Positions 8,583 to 16,786 of a stretch of 49,176 nucleotides of DNA are shown piece after piece. Each line of letters begins with the position of its first letter. The stretch's first letter is position 1. Source of the stretch: Acanthamoeba sp. SK_2022b (Eukaryota > Discosea > Longamoebia > Acanthamoebidae); NCBI GenBank assembly GCA_027943245.1, contig JANDJZ010000379.1, positions 1 through 49,176 on the forward strand. The letters run 5' to 3'. The notes beneath the pieces were generated by a model. It searched no databases. It worked only from the letters and a program-made list of their open reading frames with translations, and was not told where the DNA came from. The translations under genes and the position numbers were made by a program.

Positions 8583-8603
8583 CCATGACCTCCGAGGTCA
8601 TGG
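8583..8603. promoter_or_regulatory. 21-bp perfect palindromic operator candidate
   Basis: The arms CCATGACCTC (8583-8592) and GAGGTCATGG (8594-8603) are perfect reverse complements around a single central C. The site lies between the divergent SnoaL-like and XRE genes and abuts the -35 position of the likely XRE promoter (-10 TAGGCT at 8624-8629, seven bases before ATG 8637). It is a good candidate binding site for the adjacent regulator. Confidence 0.65.
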
Positions 8604-8623
8604 GCGCTGGACTCGCCCGTCCC

Positions 8624-8629
8624 TAGGCT
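8624..8629 (+). promoter_or_regulatory. Leaderless -10 box of XRE gene
   Basis: TAGGCT lies seven bases before the ATG at 8637, matching TANNNT at leaderless spacing. Confidence 0.5.
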
Positions 8630-8636
8630 CACCGCC

Positions 8637-9425
8637 ATGACACTGCTCGCCACCCACGACGACCGGACGCAGGCCGGGGTCGGGCCGATGCTGCGCACCT
8701 GGCGCGAGCGCCGCCGGTTCAGCCAGCAGGAGCTGTCGAACCTGTCGCGCGTCAGCACCCGCCACCTCAGCCGCGTCGAGACCGGCCGCGCGCAGCCGAC
8801 CGCCGACATGGTGCTGCACCTGGCCGACCACCTCGACGTCCCGCTGCGCGAGCGCAACGCCATGCTGCTCGCCGCCGGGTACGCGCCGCGCTACCCGGAC
8901 CACGCGCTCGACGACGGCTCCGTCGCCGACGTCATGGAGGGGCTGCGGCACCTGCTCGACGCCCACCTGCCGTACCCGGCGCTGCTGCTGGACGACGCGT
9001 GGGACGTCGTCGACGCCAACGCCGCGGTCGACGCGCTGCTGGTCGGATGCTCGCCGGCGCTGCTCGAGCCGCCGCTCAACGTCCTGCGGCTCTGCCTGCA
9101 CCCGGACGGCATCGGCGGACGCATCCGCAACCGCGACCAGTGGGCGGCGCACCTGTTCCACCAAGTCGTCCACCGTGCCGCGCACACGCACGACCCGCGC
9201 CACCGCGCGCTGGTCGACGAACTGACCGGCTACCTCGGACGTCCGCCCGGCCCGCCGCCCACCTCCGGCCCCGTCCTCACGCTCGAGCTCGAGACGGACG
9301 CCGGGGTGCTGCAGTTCTTCAGCACGTCCGCCCAGCTCGACACCGCCACGGACGTCACCCTGGCCGGACTGCACCTGGAGACGTTCCTCCCCGCCGACGC
9401 CGCCACCCGCGCCGCCTTCGGCTGA
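8637..9425 (+). CDS. XRE regulator with MmyB-like ligand domain
   Basis: 262 residues. The N-terminal helix-turn-helix occupies about residues 15-75 (LRTWRERRRFSQQELSNLSRVSTRHLSRVETGRAQP). The C-terminal part (ALLLDDAWDVVDANAAVDALL, then TLELETDAGVLQFFSTSAQLDT) is the PAS-like MmyB ligand-binding domain that binds fatty acids in some relatives. Such regulators usually control an adjacent, often divergent, dehydrogenase or oxidoreductase unit, which fits the SnoaL-DUF1330-LLM operon here. The 21-bp palindrome upstream is the likely operator. Confidence 0.92.
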   Translation: MTLLATHDDRTQAGVGPMLRTWRERRRFSQQELSNLSRVSTRHLSRVETGRAQPTADMVLHLADHLDVPLRERNAMLLAAGYAPRYPDHALDDGSVADVMEGLRHLLDAHLPYPALLLDDAWDVVDANAAVDALLVGCSPALLEPPLNVLRLCLHPDGIGGRIRNRDQWAAHLFHQVVHRAAHTHDPRHRALVDELTGYLGRPPGPPPTSGPVLTLELETDAGVLQFFSTSAQLDTATDVTLAGLHLETFLPADAATRAAFG

Positions 9426-9429
9426 GGCG

Positions 9430-10248
9430 CTACTCCCCCGCGTGGACCCGGCGCGACCAGTCGCGCAGCGCGTCCGCGACGAGCGTGGGCTGCTCGAGCT
9501 GCGGGTTGTGGCCGGCCGCGTCGAGCAGCAGGTACGTCGCGCGCGGGTAGTGCTCGAGCAGGCTGAGCTGGTCCGCGTGGCCGACGATGTCGTCCTGCTG
9601 GCCCGTGACGATCAGCGTCGGCGCCTCGCACGGCTGCGCGAACGACGCCTCGGGCGCGTCGAGCACGTAGTTCTCCCACAGCCGCGCCATCGCGTCGGCA
9701 TCGGCCACGCGGACGCCGGGCATCACGCCGTCGCGGAACAGCTCCCACACCTCGCGAACCTGCCGCGTCGTCATGCCCTCGAACTCGACCCGGTCGGCGT
9801 CGTCCAGGGACGCGACCAGCTCCTCGTCCCGCTCGAGCACGCGGAACGGCGGCAGGGTGCGCCGGGACGGCACGGGGTTCACGACCGGGGCGAGCATGGC
9901 CAGGCCGCGCACCTGCGACGGCATCGCACCCACGACGTGGCGGGCGAGCAGCCCGCCGAGCGAGCTGGCCAGCAGCGCGAAGGGACGATCACCGACGAGG
10001 TCGCGCACCATCGCGACGACCCAGTCGGCCAGCTCGGGCAGGCCGCCGGGCCCGTCCAGCGCCGGGGTGCGTCCGAAGCCGGCGAGGTCGGGGTAGATCC
10101 GCTCCCAGGGACCGGCCTCGGCCAGGACGTCGTCCAGCCCGAGCAGCAGCCGGTGGTCGACGCCGTTGCCGTGCAGCGTCACGAGCGGCATCCCCTCACC
10201 GCGGCGCACCACGTACGGGACAGGCAGGACTCCGGGCTCGACCATCAT
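9430..10248 (-). CDS. Alpha/beta hydrolase
   Basis: 272 residues. VTLHGNGVDHRLLLG is the oxyanion loop, LLASSLGGLLA the nucleophile elbow (Ala in the first position of the usual Gly-x-Ser-x-Gly), VTGQQDDIVG carries the acid and AAGHNPQLEQP the histidine. The order and spacing match the AB-hydrolase 1 family. Start: paired ATG codons at 10248 and 10245; the first has a near-consensus CACGAT six bases upstream. Convergent with the XRE gene (4-base gap). Substrate unknown. Confidence 0.85.
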   Translation of the reverse strand: MMVEPGVLPVPYVVRRGEGMPLVTLHGNGVDHRLLLGLDDVLAEAGPWERIYPDLAGFGRTPALDGPGGLPELADWVVAMVRDLVGDRPFALLASSLGGLLARHVVGAMPSQVRGLAMLAPVVNPVPSRRTLPPFRVLERDEELVASLDDADRVEFEGMTTRQVREVWELFRDGVMPGVRVADADAMARLWENYVLDAPEASFAQPCEAPTLIVTGQQDDIVGHADQLSLLEHYPRATYLLLDAAGHNPQLEQPTLVADALRDWSRRVHAGE

Positions 10249-10339
10249 GACGCCATCGTGCCGTGCCGGCGGGGTGCTAGGTCCAGCACCCGCCGTACGT
10301 GTCCCTGGCCTGGCCCACCGGCGCGCGCAGCATGGCTGC

Positions 10340-10780
10340 ATGACCCGCATCCGGTTCGACCACGTCGGCATCACCGTCGCCCACCTCGATGCTGCCCTCG
10401 CGTTCTTCGAGAAGCTCGGGCTCGAGGCCGAGGGCCGGACGTTCGTCGAGGGCGAGTTCCTCGACACCGTCATCGGTATCCCGGACTCGCGCACCGAGAT
10501 CGTCATGCTGCGCCCGCCCGACGGCGAGACGACGCTGGAGCTGTCGACCTTCGTCCGTCCGGACCATCAGCCCGGCTCCCCTGCCGCCATGGCCACCGAG
10601 CTCGGCCTGCGCAACGTCTGCTTCGAGGTCGACGACCTGCAGGCGACGCTGGACGGGCTCGCGGCCGACGGCTACGGGCTGGTCGGTGATGTCGGCCGCT
10701 ACGAGGACGTCTGGCTGATGGCGTACGTGCGCGGTCCCGAGGGCATCATCGTGTCCCTCGCCCAGCGTCTCGGTGGCTGA
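10340..10780 (+). CDS. VOC family protein (glyoxalase-like)
   Basis: 146 residues with two beta-alpha-beta-beta-beta repeats. The first is RFDHVGITVAHLDAALAFFEKLGL with the metal-ligand His in DHVGI. The second is LRNVCFEVDDLQATLDGL, then PEGIIVSLAQ near the end with a Glu that could be the fourth ligand. The family covers glyoxalases, dioxygenases and epimerases; no specific substrate can be read. ATG 10340 chosen because the fold begins directly after it. Confidence 0.85.
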   Translation: MTRIRFDHVGITVAHLDAALAFFEKLGLEAEGRTFVEGEFLDTVIGIPDSRTEIVMLRPPDGETTLELSTFVRPDHQPGSPAAMATELGLRNVCFEVDDLQATLDGLAADGYGLVGDVGRYEDVWLMAYVRGPEGIIVSLAQRLGG

Positions 10781-10786
10781 GCCGGC

Positions 10787-10990
10787 TCAGACCTGCTCGA
10801 CGCCGTCGGGGCCGACCGCCTTGGCCGGGCAGTCGGGGTTCGGGCACACGTCCTGGGCCAGCACCGTCACCGGCGAGCCCTCGTTCCAGTCGTTCGTCAC
10901 GACCGACTCGATCACCTCGGACCGCAGCTCGGTGCCGCACACGGGGCAGTGGGTCGGCCATTCCATCTGGGCGTCAGCAGCGGTCGTCAT
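10787..10990 (-). CDS. Small zinc-ribbon-like protein
   Basis: 67 residues with a CPVCG knuckle near residue 15 and a CPNPDCP knuckle near residue 49, spaced as a C4 zinc ribbon. The middle is DWNEGSPVTVLAQDV. A TAGCGT box on the minus strand (11002-10997), six bases before the ATG, supports the start. Function unknown; a structural or DNA/RNA-binding zinc ribbon is plausible. Confidence 0.75.
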   Translation of the reverse strand: MTTAADAQMEWPTHCPVCGTELRSEVIESVVTNDWNEGSPVTVLAQDVCPNPDCPAKAVGPDGVEQV

Positions 10991-10999
10991 GCCGGCACG

Positions 11000-12055
11000 C
11001 TACGCCGAACGGGCCGCGCCTGCCGCTCGACGAGCGCCGTCCAGGTCGACGGCGAACCCGTCGACGTTCGCCGCCAATGACCCCAGCACGTCCGCGGCGT
11101 CGAAGACCTGGCCCGGCGCCACGGCTCCCGCGCCGGTCGCTCGCCCGTCCAGCAGCCGCACCACGCCCTCCACGACGATCGGTGCCGAGACCGCGTAGAT
11201 GTCGCGGCCGACGACGCTCGCGCGGCGCTCGTCGTCACCGCGTCGCACCACGGCCTCGACGACGAACCGCTGCTCCGAGCGGCCGTCATCACCGGTGGCC
11301 GTCGGTGGCGGGGTCGCCCCGTCGCGCAGCTCGGCCAGCGAGGACGTGTTGAGGTACGAGCGCAGCCGCCCCACCGCCAGGTGACGGTGGATGGTCATGA
11401 CCTCCGAGAACGGCAGCTCGACGACGGACTGGTCGCGCAGGGGCGCCGGGTACGTCCAGTCGCGTGTCGCCGTCGGCGTGGCCAGCGGGGCCAGGCGCCC
11501 GCCGTCGATCACCTGTCGGGGCGCGGTGTTGCGCTCGCCCGTGACCCTGGTGCCCTCGGTCGGCCACCAGTGGTCCAGGCCGATCGCGACGTCCACCTCC
11601 TCCGCCGCGCCGCTGCCCTCGAGCAGCGTCGTGACGAGCAGGTCAGCCAGGCCGCCGTAGAACGCCATCGCCGGCACGACCGCCACCCCCGCCTCGCGAG
11701 CCGCGTCGTCGAGCTCGCGGTACAGCGCCGCGACGACGGGCTGCTCGGCGGTGACGTCCAGGTAGTGCGCGCCAGCCGCGACAGCCGCCCGGGCCAGCGT
11801 CAGCGCGGTGTCCAGGAACGGCCCGGCGCAGTTCACCACCGCCCCCACACCCGCGACCGCGTCCGCCAGGGCCGCCTGGTCGTCGACCGACGCCACCCGC
11901 GTCTCCAGCCCGCCGTGCCGTGCCGCAGCCGCGCCCAGGCGGCCGGCGTCACGACCGCCGAGGACGGGGACGAGGCCGCGGCGCAGCAGCTCGTCGACGA
12001 CGAAGCGCCCCGTGTGACCGGTGGCGCCGTAGACCAGGACTCGGTTCGTGTTCAT
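11000..12055 (-). CDS. Saccharopine dehydrogenase-like oxidoreductase
   Basis: 351 residues. It begins with a Rossmann nucleotide-binding motif (RVLVYGATGHTGRFVVDELL), followed by VNCAGPFLDTALTLARAAVAAGAHYLDVTAEQ, the hallmark of the saccharopine dehydrogenase NADP-binding family also found in trans-acting enoyl reductases. The C-terminal half is less conserved. The substrate is unknown. Divergent from the GlxA-type regulator, 70 bases apart, which may control it. Confidence 0.85.
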   Translation of the reverse strand: MNTNRVLVYGATGHTGRFVVDELLRRGLVPVLGGRDAGRLGAAAARHGGLETRVASVDDQAALADAVAGVGAVVNCAGPFLDTALTLARAAVAAGAHYLDVTAEQPVVAALYRELDDAAREAGVAVVPAMAFYGGLADLLVTTLLEGSGAAEEVDVAIGLDHWWPTEGTRVTGERNTAPRQVIDGGRLAPLATPTATRDWTYPAPLRDQSVVELPFSEVMTIHRHLAVGRLRSYLNTSSLAELRDGATPPPTATGDDGRSEQRFVVEAVVRRGDDERRASVVGRDIYAVSAPIVVEGVVRLLDGRATGAGAVAPGQVFDAADVLGSLAANVDGFAVDLDGARRAAGAARSA

Positions 12056-12125
12056 GTCCCGATCCTGGCGGCGGGCGACGTCCGGGACGAGCGTCTGGAA
12101 CGACACCCTGCGTACAGTTTCGGAC

Positions 12126-13079
12126 ATGCCGCGTCTCGCCCTGGTCCTGCACGACTCGCTCATGCTCTACGAGGTCGCCATCGCGGCCGAGGTGTTCGGC
12201 GTCGACCGGTCCGAGCTGTCCGCCGACGGCACCTGGTACGAGACCGTCGCCTGCACGCCGGACGGACGGCCCCACCCCTGGCTGGCGAACCTGCCGACGA
12301 CGTCCTACGCCAGCATCGGGTCGGCGGACGTCGTCGTGGTGCCCTCGGTGGACGACCTCGACGGCGACTATGACCCGGCCCTGCTGGACGCGCTGCGCAC
12401 GGCCCACACCAACGGCGCCACCGTCGCGTCGCTCTGCACCGGGGCGTTCATCCTGGCCGCGGCCGGCCTGCTGGACGGACGCGACGCCGCGACCCACTGG
12501 ATGCACGCCGACCAGCTCGCCCGGCGCTTCCCCGCGGTGCGCTCCCGGGCGGACGTGCTCTACGTCGATGACGGCGACGTACTGACCTCCGCCGGCAAGA
12601 CCGCCGCGCTCGACCTCAGCCTGCACCTGGTGCACCGCGACCTCGGTGCGGCCGCCGCGAACGGGCTCGCCCGGCGACTCGTCGTCCCACCTCGCCGCGC
12701 TGGCGGCCAGGCGCAGTTCATCACCCCGCCCGTGCAGCCGCGGACGTCCGACAGCCTGGGAGCGACCCTCGACTGGGCACGAGGACGCCTCGCCGAGCCG
12801 CTCACCGTCGCCGACCTGGCCGACCACGCCGGACTCAGCTCTCGCCAGCTCGGCCGCCGCATGCTCGCCGAGCTGCAGCCCTCCCCGCTGGAGTGGCTGC
12901 ACCGCGAGCGCGTGGCCCACGCCCAGGAGCTGCTGGAATGCACGGACCTGCCCGTCGAGCGGGTCGCGTCCGCGTGCGGCCTGGGCACGGCGACGACGCT
13001 GCGCCGCCACTTCCAGCGCACCGTCGGCGTCACGCCGACGGCCTACCGCGCGAGCTTCCGCCTGACGCCGACGCCCTGA
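12126..13079 (+). CDS. GlxA-family AraC-type regulator
   Basis: 317 residues. The N-terminal half is a DJ-1/PfpI-like domain with the nucleophile-elbow cysteine in ASLCTGAF (Cys104). The C-terminal half is an AraC HTH pair: LTVADLADHAGLSSRQLGRRM and LPVERVASACGLGTATTLRRHFQRTVGVTPTAYR. The start ATG has a TACAGT box at 12113-12118, seven bases upstream, so the transcript is probably leaderless. Relatives regulate divergently placed metabolic genes; the saccharopine dehydrogenase-like gene is the obvious candidate. Confidence 0.92.
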   Translation: MPRLALVLHDSLMLYEVAIAAEVFGVDRSELSADGTWYETVACTPDGRPHPWLANLPTTSYASIGSADVVVVPSVDDLDGDYDPALLDALRTAHTNGATVASLCTGAFILAAAGLLDGRDAATHWMHADQLARRFPAVRSRADVLYVDDGDVLTSAGKTAALDLSLHLVHRDLGAAAANGLARRLVVPPRRAGGQAQFITPPVQPRTSDSLGATLDWARGRLAEPLTVADLADHAGLSSRQLGRRMLAELQPSPLEWLHRERVAHAQELLECTDLPVERVASACGLGTATTLRRHFQRTVGVTPTAYRASFRLTPTP

Positions 13080-13090
13080 GCCGTCGCGAG

Positions 13091-13570
13091 CTAGGCGCGC
13101 TCGACCAGACCGGCGAGCTGCTCGGTGACCGAGCCCCAGCCCTGCGCGAACCCGAGCTCGTCGTGGAGCGCACGGTCCTTCGGGTCTCCGTGCCGGACGT
13201 GCACGCGGTAGTCGGTGCCGTCCGGGTGGTCGGCAAGGGTGATCGTCGCCGTCATCGGCACCGGCGCAGGTGTGGTCGGACGCCAGCTGCTGTCGATCGC
13301 GTTGGTGAACACGATCCGGTCCAGCTCGTCCACGGCCAGGAAGCACGCGTCCATGTGCGGCACGAACGGCTCGCCGCCGTCGCTCATTTGGGTGACGAAG
13401 CCGCCGCCGGGCCGCAGGTCGAGACGCAGCACGCGGCACTGCGTCGGCGACGGCACCCACCACTGCTGGAGCCGGGCCGGGTCGGTCCACGCCCGCCAGA
13501 CGGTGGCTCGCGGGGCACGGATGACTCGGTGCAGGGCAAGGTCGAGCTCGGGGTCGAAGTCAATGGTCAT
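13091..13570 (-). CDS. SRPBCC / AHSA1-like protein (pair 1)
   Basis: 159 residues from ATG 13570. The AHSA1 START-like pattern is LHRVIRAPRATVWRAWTDPARLQQWWVP, followed by DLRPGGGFVTQM and GWGSVTEQLAGLVERA at the end. The reading frame starts inside the last codons of the upstream ArsR gene, an 11-base overlap, so the two are co-translated. ArsR-AHSA1 pairs are common; ligand and role are generally undefined. Confidence 0.9.
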   Translation of the reverse strand: MTIDFDPELDLALHRVIRAPRATVWRAWTDPARLQQWWVPSPTQCRVLRLDLRPGGGFVTQMSDGGEPFVPHMDACFLAVDELDRIVFTNAIDSSWRPTTPAPVPMTATITLADHPDGTDYRVHVRHGDPKDRALHDELGFAQGWGSVTEQLAGLVERA

Positions 13571-13904
13571 CGCGGTTCTCCTCTTCATCGGTGACGAACT
13601 GCTCGAGTCGGTCGGTGTGCGCCTCCCAGGTGCGGCGCTGCTCGGCGAGCCATCCGTCGAGCAGGGTCAGCCGCTCGCGGTTGAGCACGCAGTGGCGTAC
13701 GCGGCCGCGCTTGACCGTCCGGATCAGCCCGTGCGCCTCCAGCGTGCGGACGTGCTTCATGAACGACGGCAGCGTGATCGGGAACTCGCGGGCGAGGTCG
13801 CCGACACTGGCCGCCCCCCGCCCCAGGCGATGCACGACCGCACGCCGCGTCGGATCGGCCAGGGCCGCCAGCACGCCGTCCAGCTCGGCAGATAACTGTT
13901 CCAT
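13560..13904 (-). CDS. ArsR-family regulator (pair 1)
   Basis: 114 residues from ATG 13904. The winged HTH is clear: LDGVLAALADPTRRAVVHRLGRGAASVGDLAREFPITLPSFMKHVRTLEAHGLIRTVKRGRVRH. No metal-binding CxC signature is present, so it is of the non-metal ArsR type that accompanies AHSA1 proteins. A perfect inverted repeat sits 3 bases upstream of its start (13908-13937) and is its probable operator. It is followed by the SRPBCC gene with overlapping ends. Confidence 0.92.
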   Translation of the reverse strand: MEQLSAELDGVLAALADPTRRAVVHRLGRGAASVGDLAREFPITLPSFMKHVRTLEAHGLIRTVKRGRVRHCVLNRERLTLLDGWLAEQRRTWEAHTDRLEQFVTDEEENRDDH

Positions 13905-13907
13905 GTG

Positions 13908-13937
13908 GCTAAGTATCGAACAGAACCGATACTTAGC
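13908..13937. promoter_or_regulatory. Operator palindrome of ArsR pair 1
   Basis: GCTAAGTATCG (13908-13918) and CGATACTTAGC (13927-13937) are perfect reverse complements separated by eight bases. The site lies directly upstream of the ArsR start, where it would block transcription; autoregulation is the natural reading. Confidence 0.7.
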
Positions 13938-13970
13938 GCAAGGGCTAACTTTCGGGTCGTCCAGGTAACT

Positions 13971-13992
13971 CTTGACAACTTTTCTTGTCAAG
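13971..13992. promoter_or_regulatory. Operator palindrome and promoter of pair 2
   Basis: CTTGACA (13971-13977) and TGTCAAG (13986-13992) form a 7-bp inverted repeat with an eight-base spacer. The left arm contains TTGACA, a consensus -35, with CACGCT at 13996-14001 at 17-base spacing as a -10. That ends six bases before ATG 14008. The repeat would overlap the -35, as expected for a repressor site. Confidence 0.65.
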
Positions 13993-14007
13993 GCGCACGC
14001 TGGCGTC

Positions 14008-14586
14008 ATGCAGGACGTCGAAGTCATCGAGGACGCGAGCGCAGCCGCCGCTGCGCTGGACCCCGTGCGGGCGCGGCTGCTCGCCGAGCTGGCCGCGCCG
14101 GCCTCGGCCGCCGAGCTCGCCGGGCGGGTGGGCATCGCGCGGCAGAAGGTGAACTACCACCTCAAGGCGCTCGAGGCGCGCGGCCTCGTGACGCTGGCCG
14201 AGGAGCGCCGCCACGGCGGCATCACCGAGCGCCTGCTCCAGGCGTCCGCCGCGACGTACGTCGTCTCTCCCGCAGCCGTCAGCGCGTCCGCCGCCGATCC
14301 CGACGCGACCGCCGACCAGCAGTCGGCGGGCTACCTCATCGCGCTGGCCGGACGCCTCGTGCGCGAGGTCGGCGCCCTCGCGCGGCGCGCCGGGGCGTCC
14401 GGCACGCGGCTGCCGACCCTGACCATCGACACCCGGATCGGCTTCCGGTCCGCCGAGGACCGCGCCGCCTTCGCCGACGAGCTCACCGCTGCGGTGCTCG
14501 ACCTGACCGCGAAGTACCACCACGACGACGGACGTCCGCACCGGCTCGTCCTCGCCTCCCACCCCCTACCCGAGGAGAAGAGATGA
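14008..14586 (+). CDS. Winged-HTH (ArsR-like) regulator (pair 2)
   Basis: 192 residues from ATG 14008. The HTH comes early: LDPVRARLLAELAAPASAAELAGRVGIARQKVNYHLKALEARGLVTLAEERRHGG. A helical C-terminal extension of about 100 residues follows, longer than classic ArsR proteins. The stop overlaps the start of the SRPBCC gene (ATGA at 14583). The promoter carries its own short palindrome, different in sequence from that of the divergent ArsR. Confidence 0.9.
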   Translation: MQDVEVIEDASAAAAALDPVRARLLAELAAPASAAELAGRVGIARQKVNYHLKALEARGLVTLAEERRHGGITERLLQASAATYVVSPAAVSASAADPDATADQQSAGYLIALAGRLVREVGALARRAGASGTRLPTLTIDTRIGFRSAEDRAAFADELTAAVLDLTAKYHHDDGRPHRLVLASHPLPEEKR

Positions 14587-15374
14587 GCACCACCACGAAC
14601 GTCCCGTACCGCCTGCAGTTCACCGTCGAGGTGCCGGGCACGCCCGAGCAGGTCTGGGACGCCATCGCCACCGCCAAGGGCATGAGTGCCTGGTTCCTGC
14701 CCACCGAGCTGGAGGAGCACGAGGGCGGCTCGCTGCACTTCTCCATGGGCGCGGAGATGGGCTCGGACGGCGAGGTCACCGCCTGGGAGCCGCCCCACCG
14801 CTTCACCTACGAGGAGGACTGGGCCGCGCTCATGGGCAAGGAGCCCGACGAGCTGAGCCCGATGACGTCGGAGTTCCTCGTCGAGGCGCAGTCCGGCGGC
14901 ACGTGCGTCGTCCGCGTGACCACCAGCGGCTACGGCACCGGCGCCGACTGGGAGTCCGAGTGGTGGGAGCACATGGACCTGAACTGGCGGCCGTGGTTCG
15001 AGAACCTACGCCTGTACCTGTCGCACTTCCCGGGCCAGGAGGCGACGCGGCTCGAGGTCAGCTCGACCCACGCCGGCGACCCGAAGACGTTGTGGGCGAC
15101 GGTGCACGAGCGGCTCGGCCTGACGGACGTGGGCGACACCGTGGACGTCCGCGGCTCCGCCGGTGTCGTCGAGCGGATCGGCGACGAACAGACGCTCGTC
15201 CGCCTGACCGACCCGGTGCCCGGGATGCTGAGCCTGTTCACCTACGCGTTGGACGACGACGAGGCGCTCGTGGGCGTCCGCGCGTACCTGTTCTCGCCGG
15301 ACGCCGCCGACCACGCCAAGCGCGAGGAGCCCGCCTGGCAGCAGTGGCTGGACGCGCTTCCGCCTCAGCGCTGA
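14583..15374 (+). CDS. SRPBCC / AHSA1-like protein, two-domain (pair 2)
   Basis: 263 residues, preceded by GAGGAGAAG. The first half carries the START-like opening FTVEVPGTPEQVWDAIATAKGMSAWFLP, then FTYEEDW and WEHMDLNWRPWFENLRLYL. The second half (SSTHAGDPKTLWATVHERLGL and a new beta run ending VRAYLFSPD) looks like a second, shorter related unit, which makes this longer than the single-domain AHSA1 proteins. The start overlaps the HTH gene stop. Ligand unknown. Confidence 0.88.
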   Translation: MSTTTNVPYRLQFTVEVPGTPEQVWDAIATAKGMSAWFLPTELEEHEGGSLHFSMGAEMGSDGEVTAWEPPHRFTYEEDWAALMGKEPDELSPMTSEFLVEAQSGGTCVVRVTTSGYGTGADWESEWWEHMDLNWRPWFENLRLYLSHFPGQEATRLEVSSTHAGDPKTLWATVHERLGLTDVGDTVDVRGSAGVVERIGDEQTLVRLTDPVPGMLSLFTYALDDDEALVGVRAYLFSPDAADHAKREEPAWQQWLDALPPQR

Positions 15375-15417
15375 GGCACGGGTCGCGGCTGCTGGCGAGA
15401 AGCGCCGGCGGCGGTCC

Positions 15418-16317
15418 TCAGCCCTGCGGGTCGAGCATCGCCGCGGCGGTCGCCCTGTCCGCCTCCGCACCGGTCGTCAGCGCGTAGAGCGCGTAGCCGA
15501 TCGGCGCCGCGTCCCACAGGTGCCTGGCCTGAGCAGCCAGCCCGGCGTGGACGTGACCACCGGCCTTCTCGTACGCCCGCAGGGTCACCTGGAGCATGTC
15601 CTGGCCCGCCGCCCCGTACTGGGCGGACAGGTCGCGCGCCGGGTCGTCCACCCGGGCCGTCGTCCAGTCCAGGACGCCGGTGATCGCGCCGTCGCCGGCC
15701 ATGAGGACGTGCGCGGGATAGATCTCGCCGTGCGTCATCACGGTCCGCTCGGGCCAGCAGGCGTCATCGTCCAGCCAGGCCTGCCACGCCTGGGAGACGT
15801 CAGGGGCGACGGTGAAGGAGTCGCGCACGCGGGCGACGTCGTCGGCCCAGGCCTGCCGCACCTCGGCGGGCGTCCGGACCTCGACTCCGGCCGCTCGCGC
15901 CTCGTCGACGTCGATCGAGTGCAGCCGCGCCAGCAGCCGTCCGAGGCGCTCCGCGTAGTCGGGACTGGCGGGGTCCATGTGCCACACCGGCTCCCCCGCG
16001 TCACTCAGCGTGAGGCCCGGCGCGCCGGGCAGCGCCCGGTACGCGATCAGCTCCGGCGACCGCACCTGCCACTGCGGCACCGCGACGTCGTCGAGCGCCA
16101 GCGCCGGAGCGACGAGGTCGAGGATGCGCACCTCGGCCGCCATGCCCGCGGAGACGTCCTCGCGTCGCGGCAGGCGCAGCACCCAGCGGGAGCCGTCGGC
16201 GTCCGACGCCATGACGACGCGGTAGTCGAGCCCTGCCTCGTTGACCGTGGCGTCGTCGCCGGACAGCTCGAGGCCGTGCGCGGCGGCCAGGGCCAGGACG
16301 TCGTCGAGGTCGCTCAT
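15418..16317 (-). CDS. Mph-like macrolide 2'-phosphotransferase family protein
   Basis: 299 residues, the usual Mph length. Family stretches: VLALAAAHGLELSG at the start, NEAGLDYRVVMASDADGSRWVLRLPRR and the WQAWLDDDACWP segment. The kinase loop reads THGEIYPAHVL: the usual HGD is HGE here (His196-Gly197-Glu198). GVLDWTTARVDDPARD carries the metal-binding Asp217. Mph enzymes phosphorylate the 2'-OH of macrolides with GTP. The Asp-to-Glu change at the catalytic base position leaves activity uncertain. Start ATG 16317 begins just at the conserved N-terminus. Probably an intrinsic chromosomal homologue. Confidence 0.85.
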   Translation of the reverse strand: MSDLDDVLALAAAHGLELSGDDATVNEAGLDYRVVMASDADGSRWVLRLPRREDVSAGMAAEVRILDLVAPALALDDVAVPQWQVRSPELIAYRALPGAPGLTLSDAGEPVWHMDPASPDYAERLGRLLARLHSIDVDEARAAGVEVRTPAEVRQAWADDVARVRDSFTVAPDVSQAWQAWLDDDACWPERTVMTHGEIYPAHVLMAGDGAITGVLDWTTARVDDPARDLSAQYGAAGQDMLQVTLRAYEKAGGHVHAGLAAQARHLWDAAPIGYALYALTTGAEADRATAAAMLDPQG

Positions 16318-16346
16318 GGGACCCACGCTCTCATCCGGGCCGACGG

Positions 16347-16760
16347 TCAGGAGTGGAGACCCTGCGCCGCCATCCAGGCCGCGTCCGGGTCGACCGGCTG
16401 CACGAGCTCGATCACCAGGCCGCCCGGGCCCGCGACCTGCACGCGTCGCTGCCCCCACGGCTCGGTGACCAGCGGCTTGAGCACCCGGACGTCGGCACTC
16501 GCCAGGCGCTCGTGGTGACCGTCCACGTCGTCGACGACGAGCGCGAGCATCGCGCCCGCGACGCCCGGCACCGGCTCGGGCCACGTCTCGTGGTCCGACC
16601 GCACGAAGTCGACGCGGAGCTGGGGATGGTCGGGGTGCTGCGTGCTGACGTACCAGTCGAGGTCGACGAGGACGCCGAACCCGAGGTTCTGCTCGAACCA
16701 CCGTCCGGCCGCCGTCGGGTCGCCGACCGCGTAGGCCGTGCCGACCTGTGTCACCTGCAT
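16347..16760 (-). CDS. VOC family protein
   Basis: 137 residues. Two glyoxalase-like repeats: TAYAVGDPTAAGRWFEQNLGF and AMLALVVDDVDGHHERLASAD, then GQRRVQVAGPGGLVIELVQ with the terminal Glu ligand. The first repeat lacks an obvious metal-binding His, so it may bind rather than transform its ligand. GGAAGAGGA precedes the ATG on the minus strand. It sits beside the Mph-like gene; a link to drug binding is possible but not shown. Confidence 0.82.
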   Translation of the reverse strand: MQVTQVGTAYAVGDPTAAGRWFEQNLGFGVLVDLDWYVSTQHPDHPQLRVDFVRSDHETWPEPVPGVAGAMLALVVDDVDGHHERLASADVRVLKPLVTEPWGQRRVQVAGPGGLVIELVQPVDPDAAWMAAQGLHS

Positions 16761-16786
16761 GCGAGTCCTCTTCCTGTCGGGTCGGG

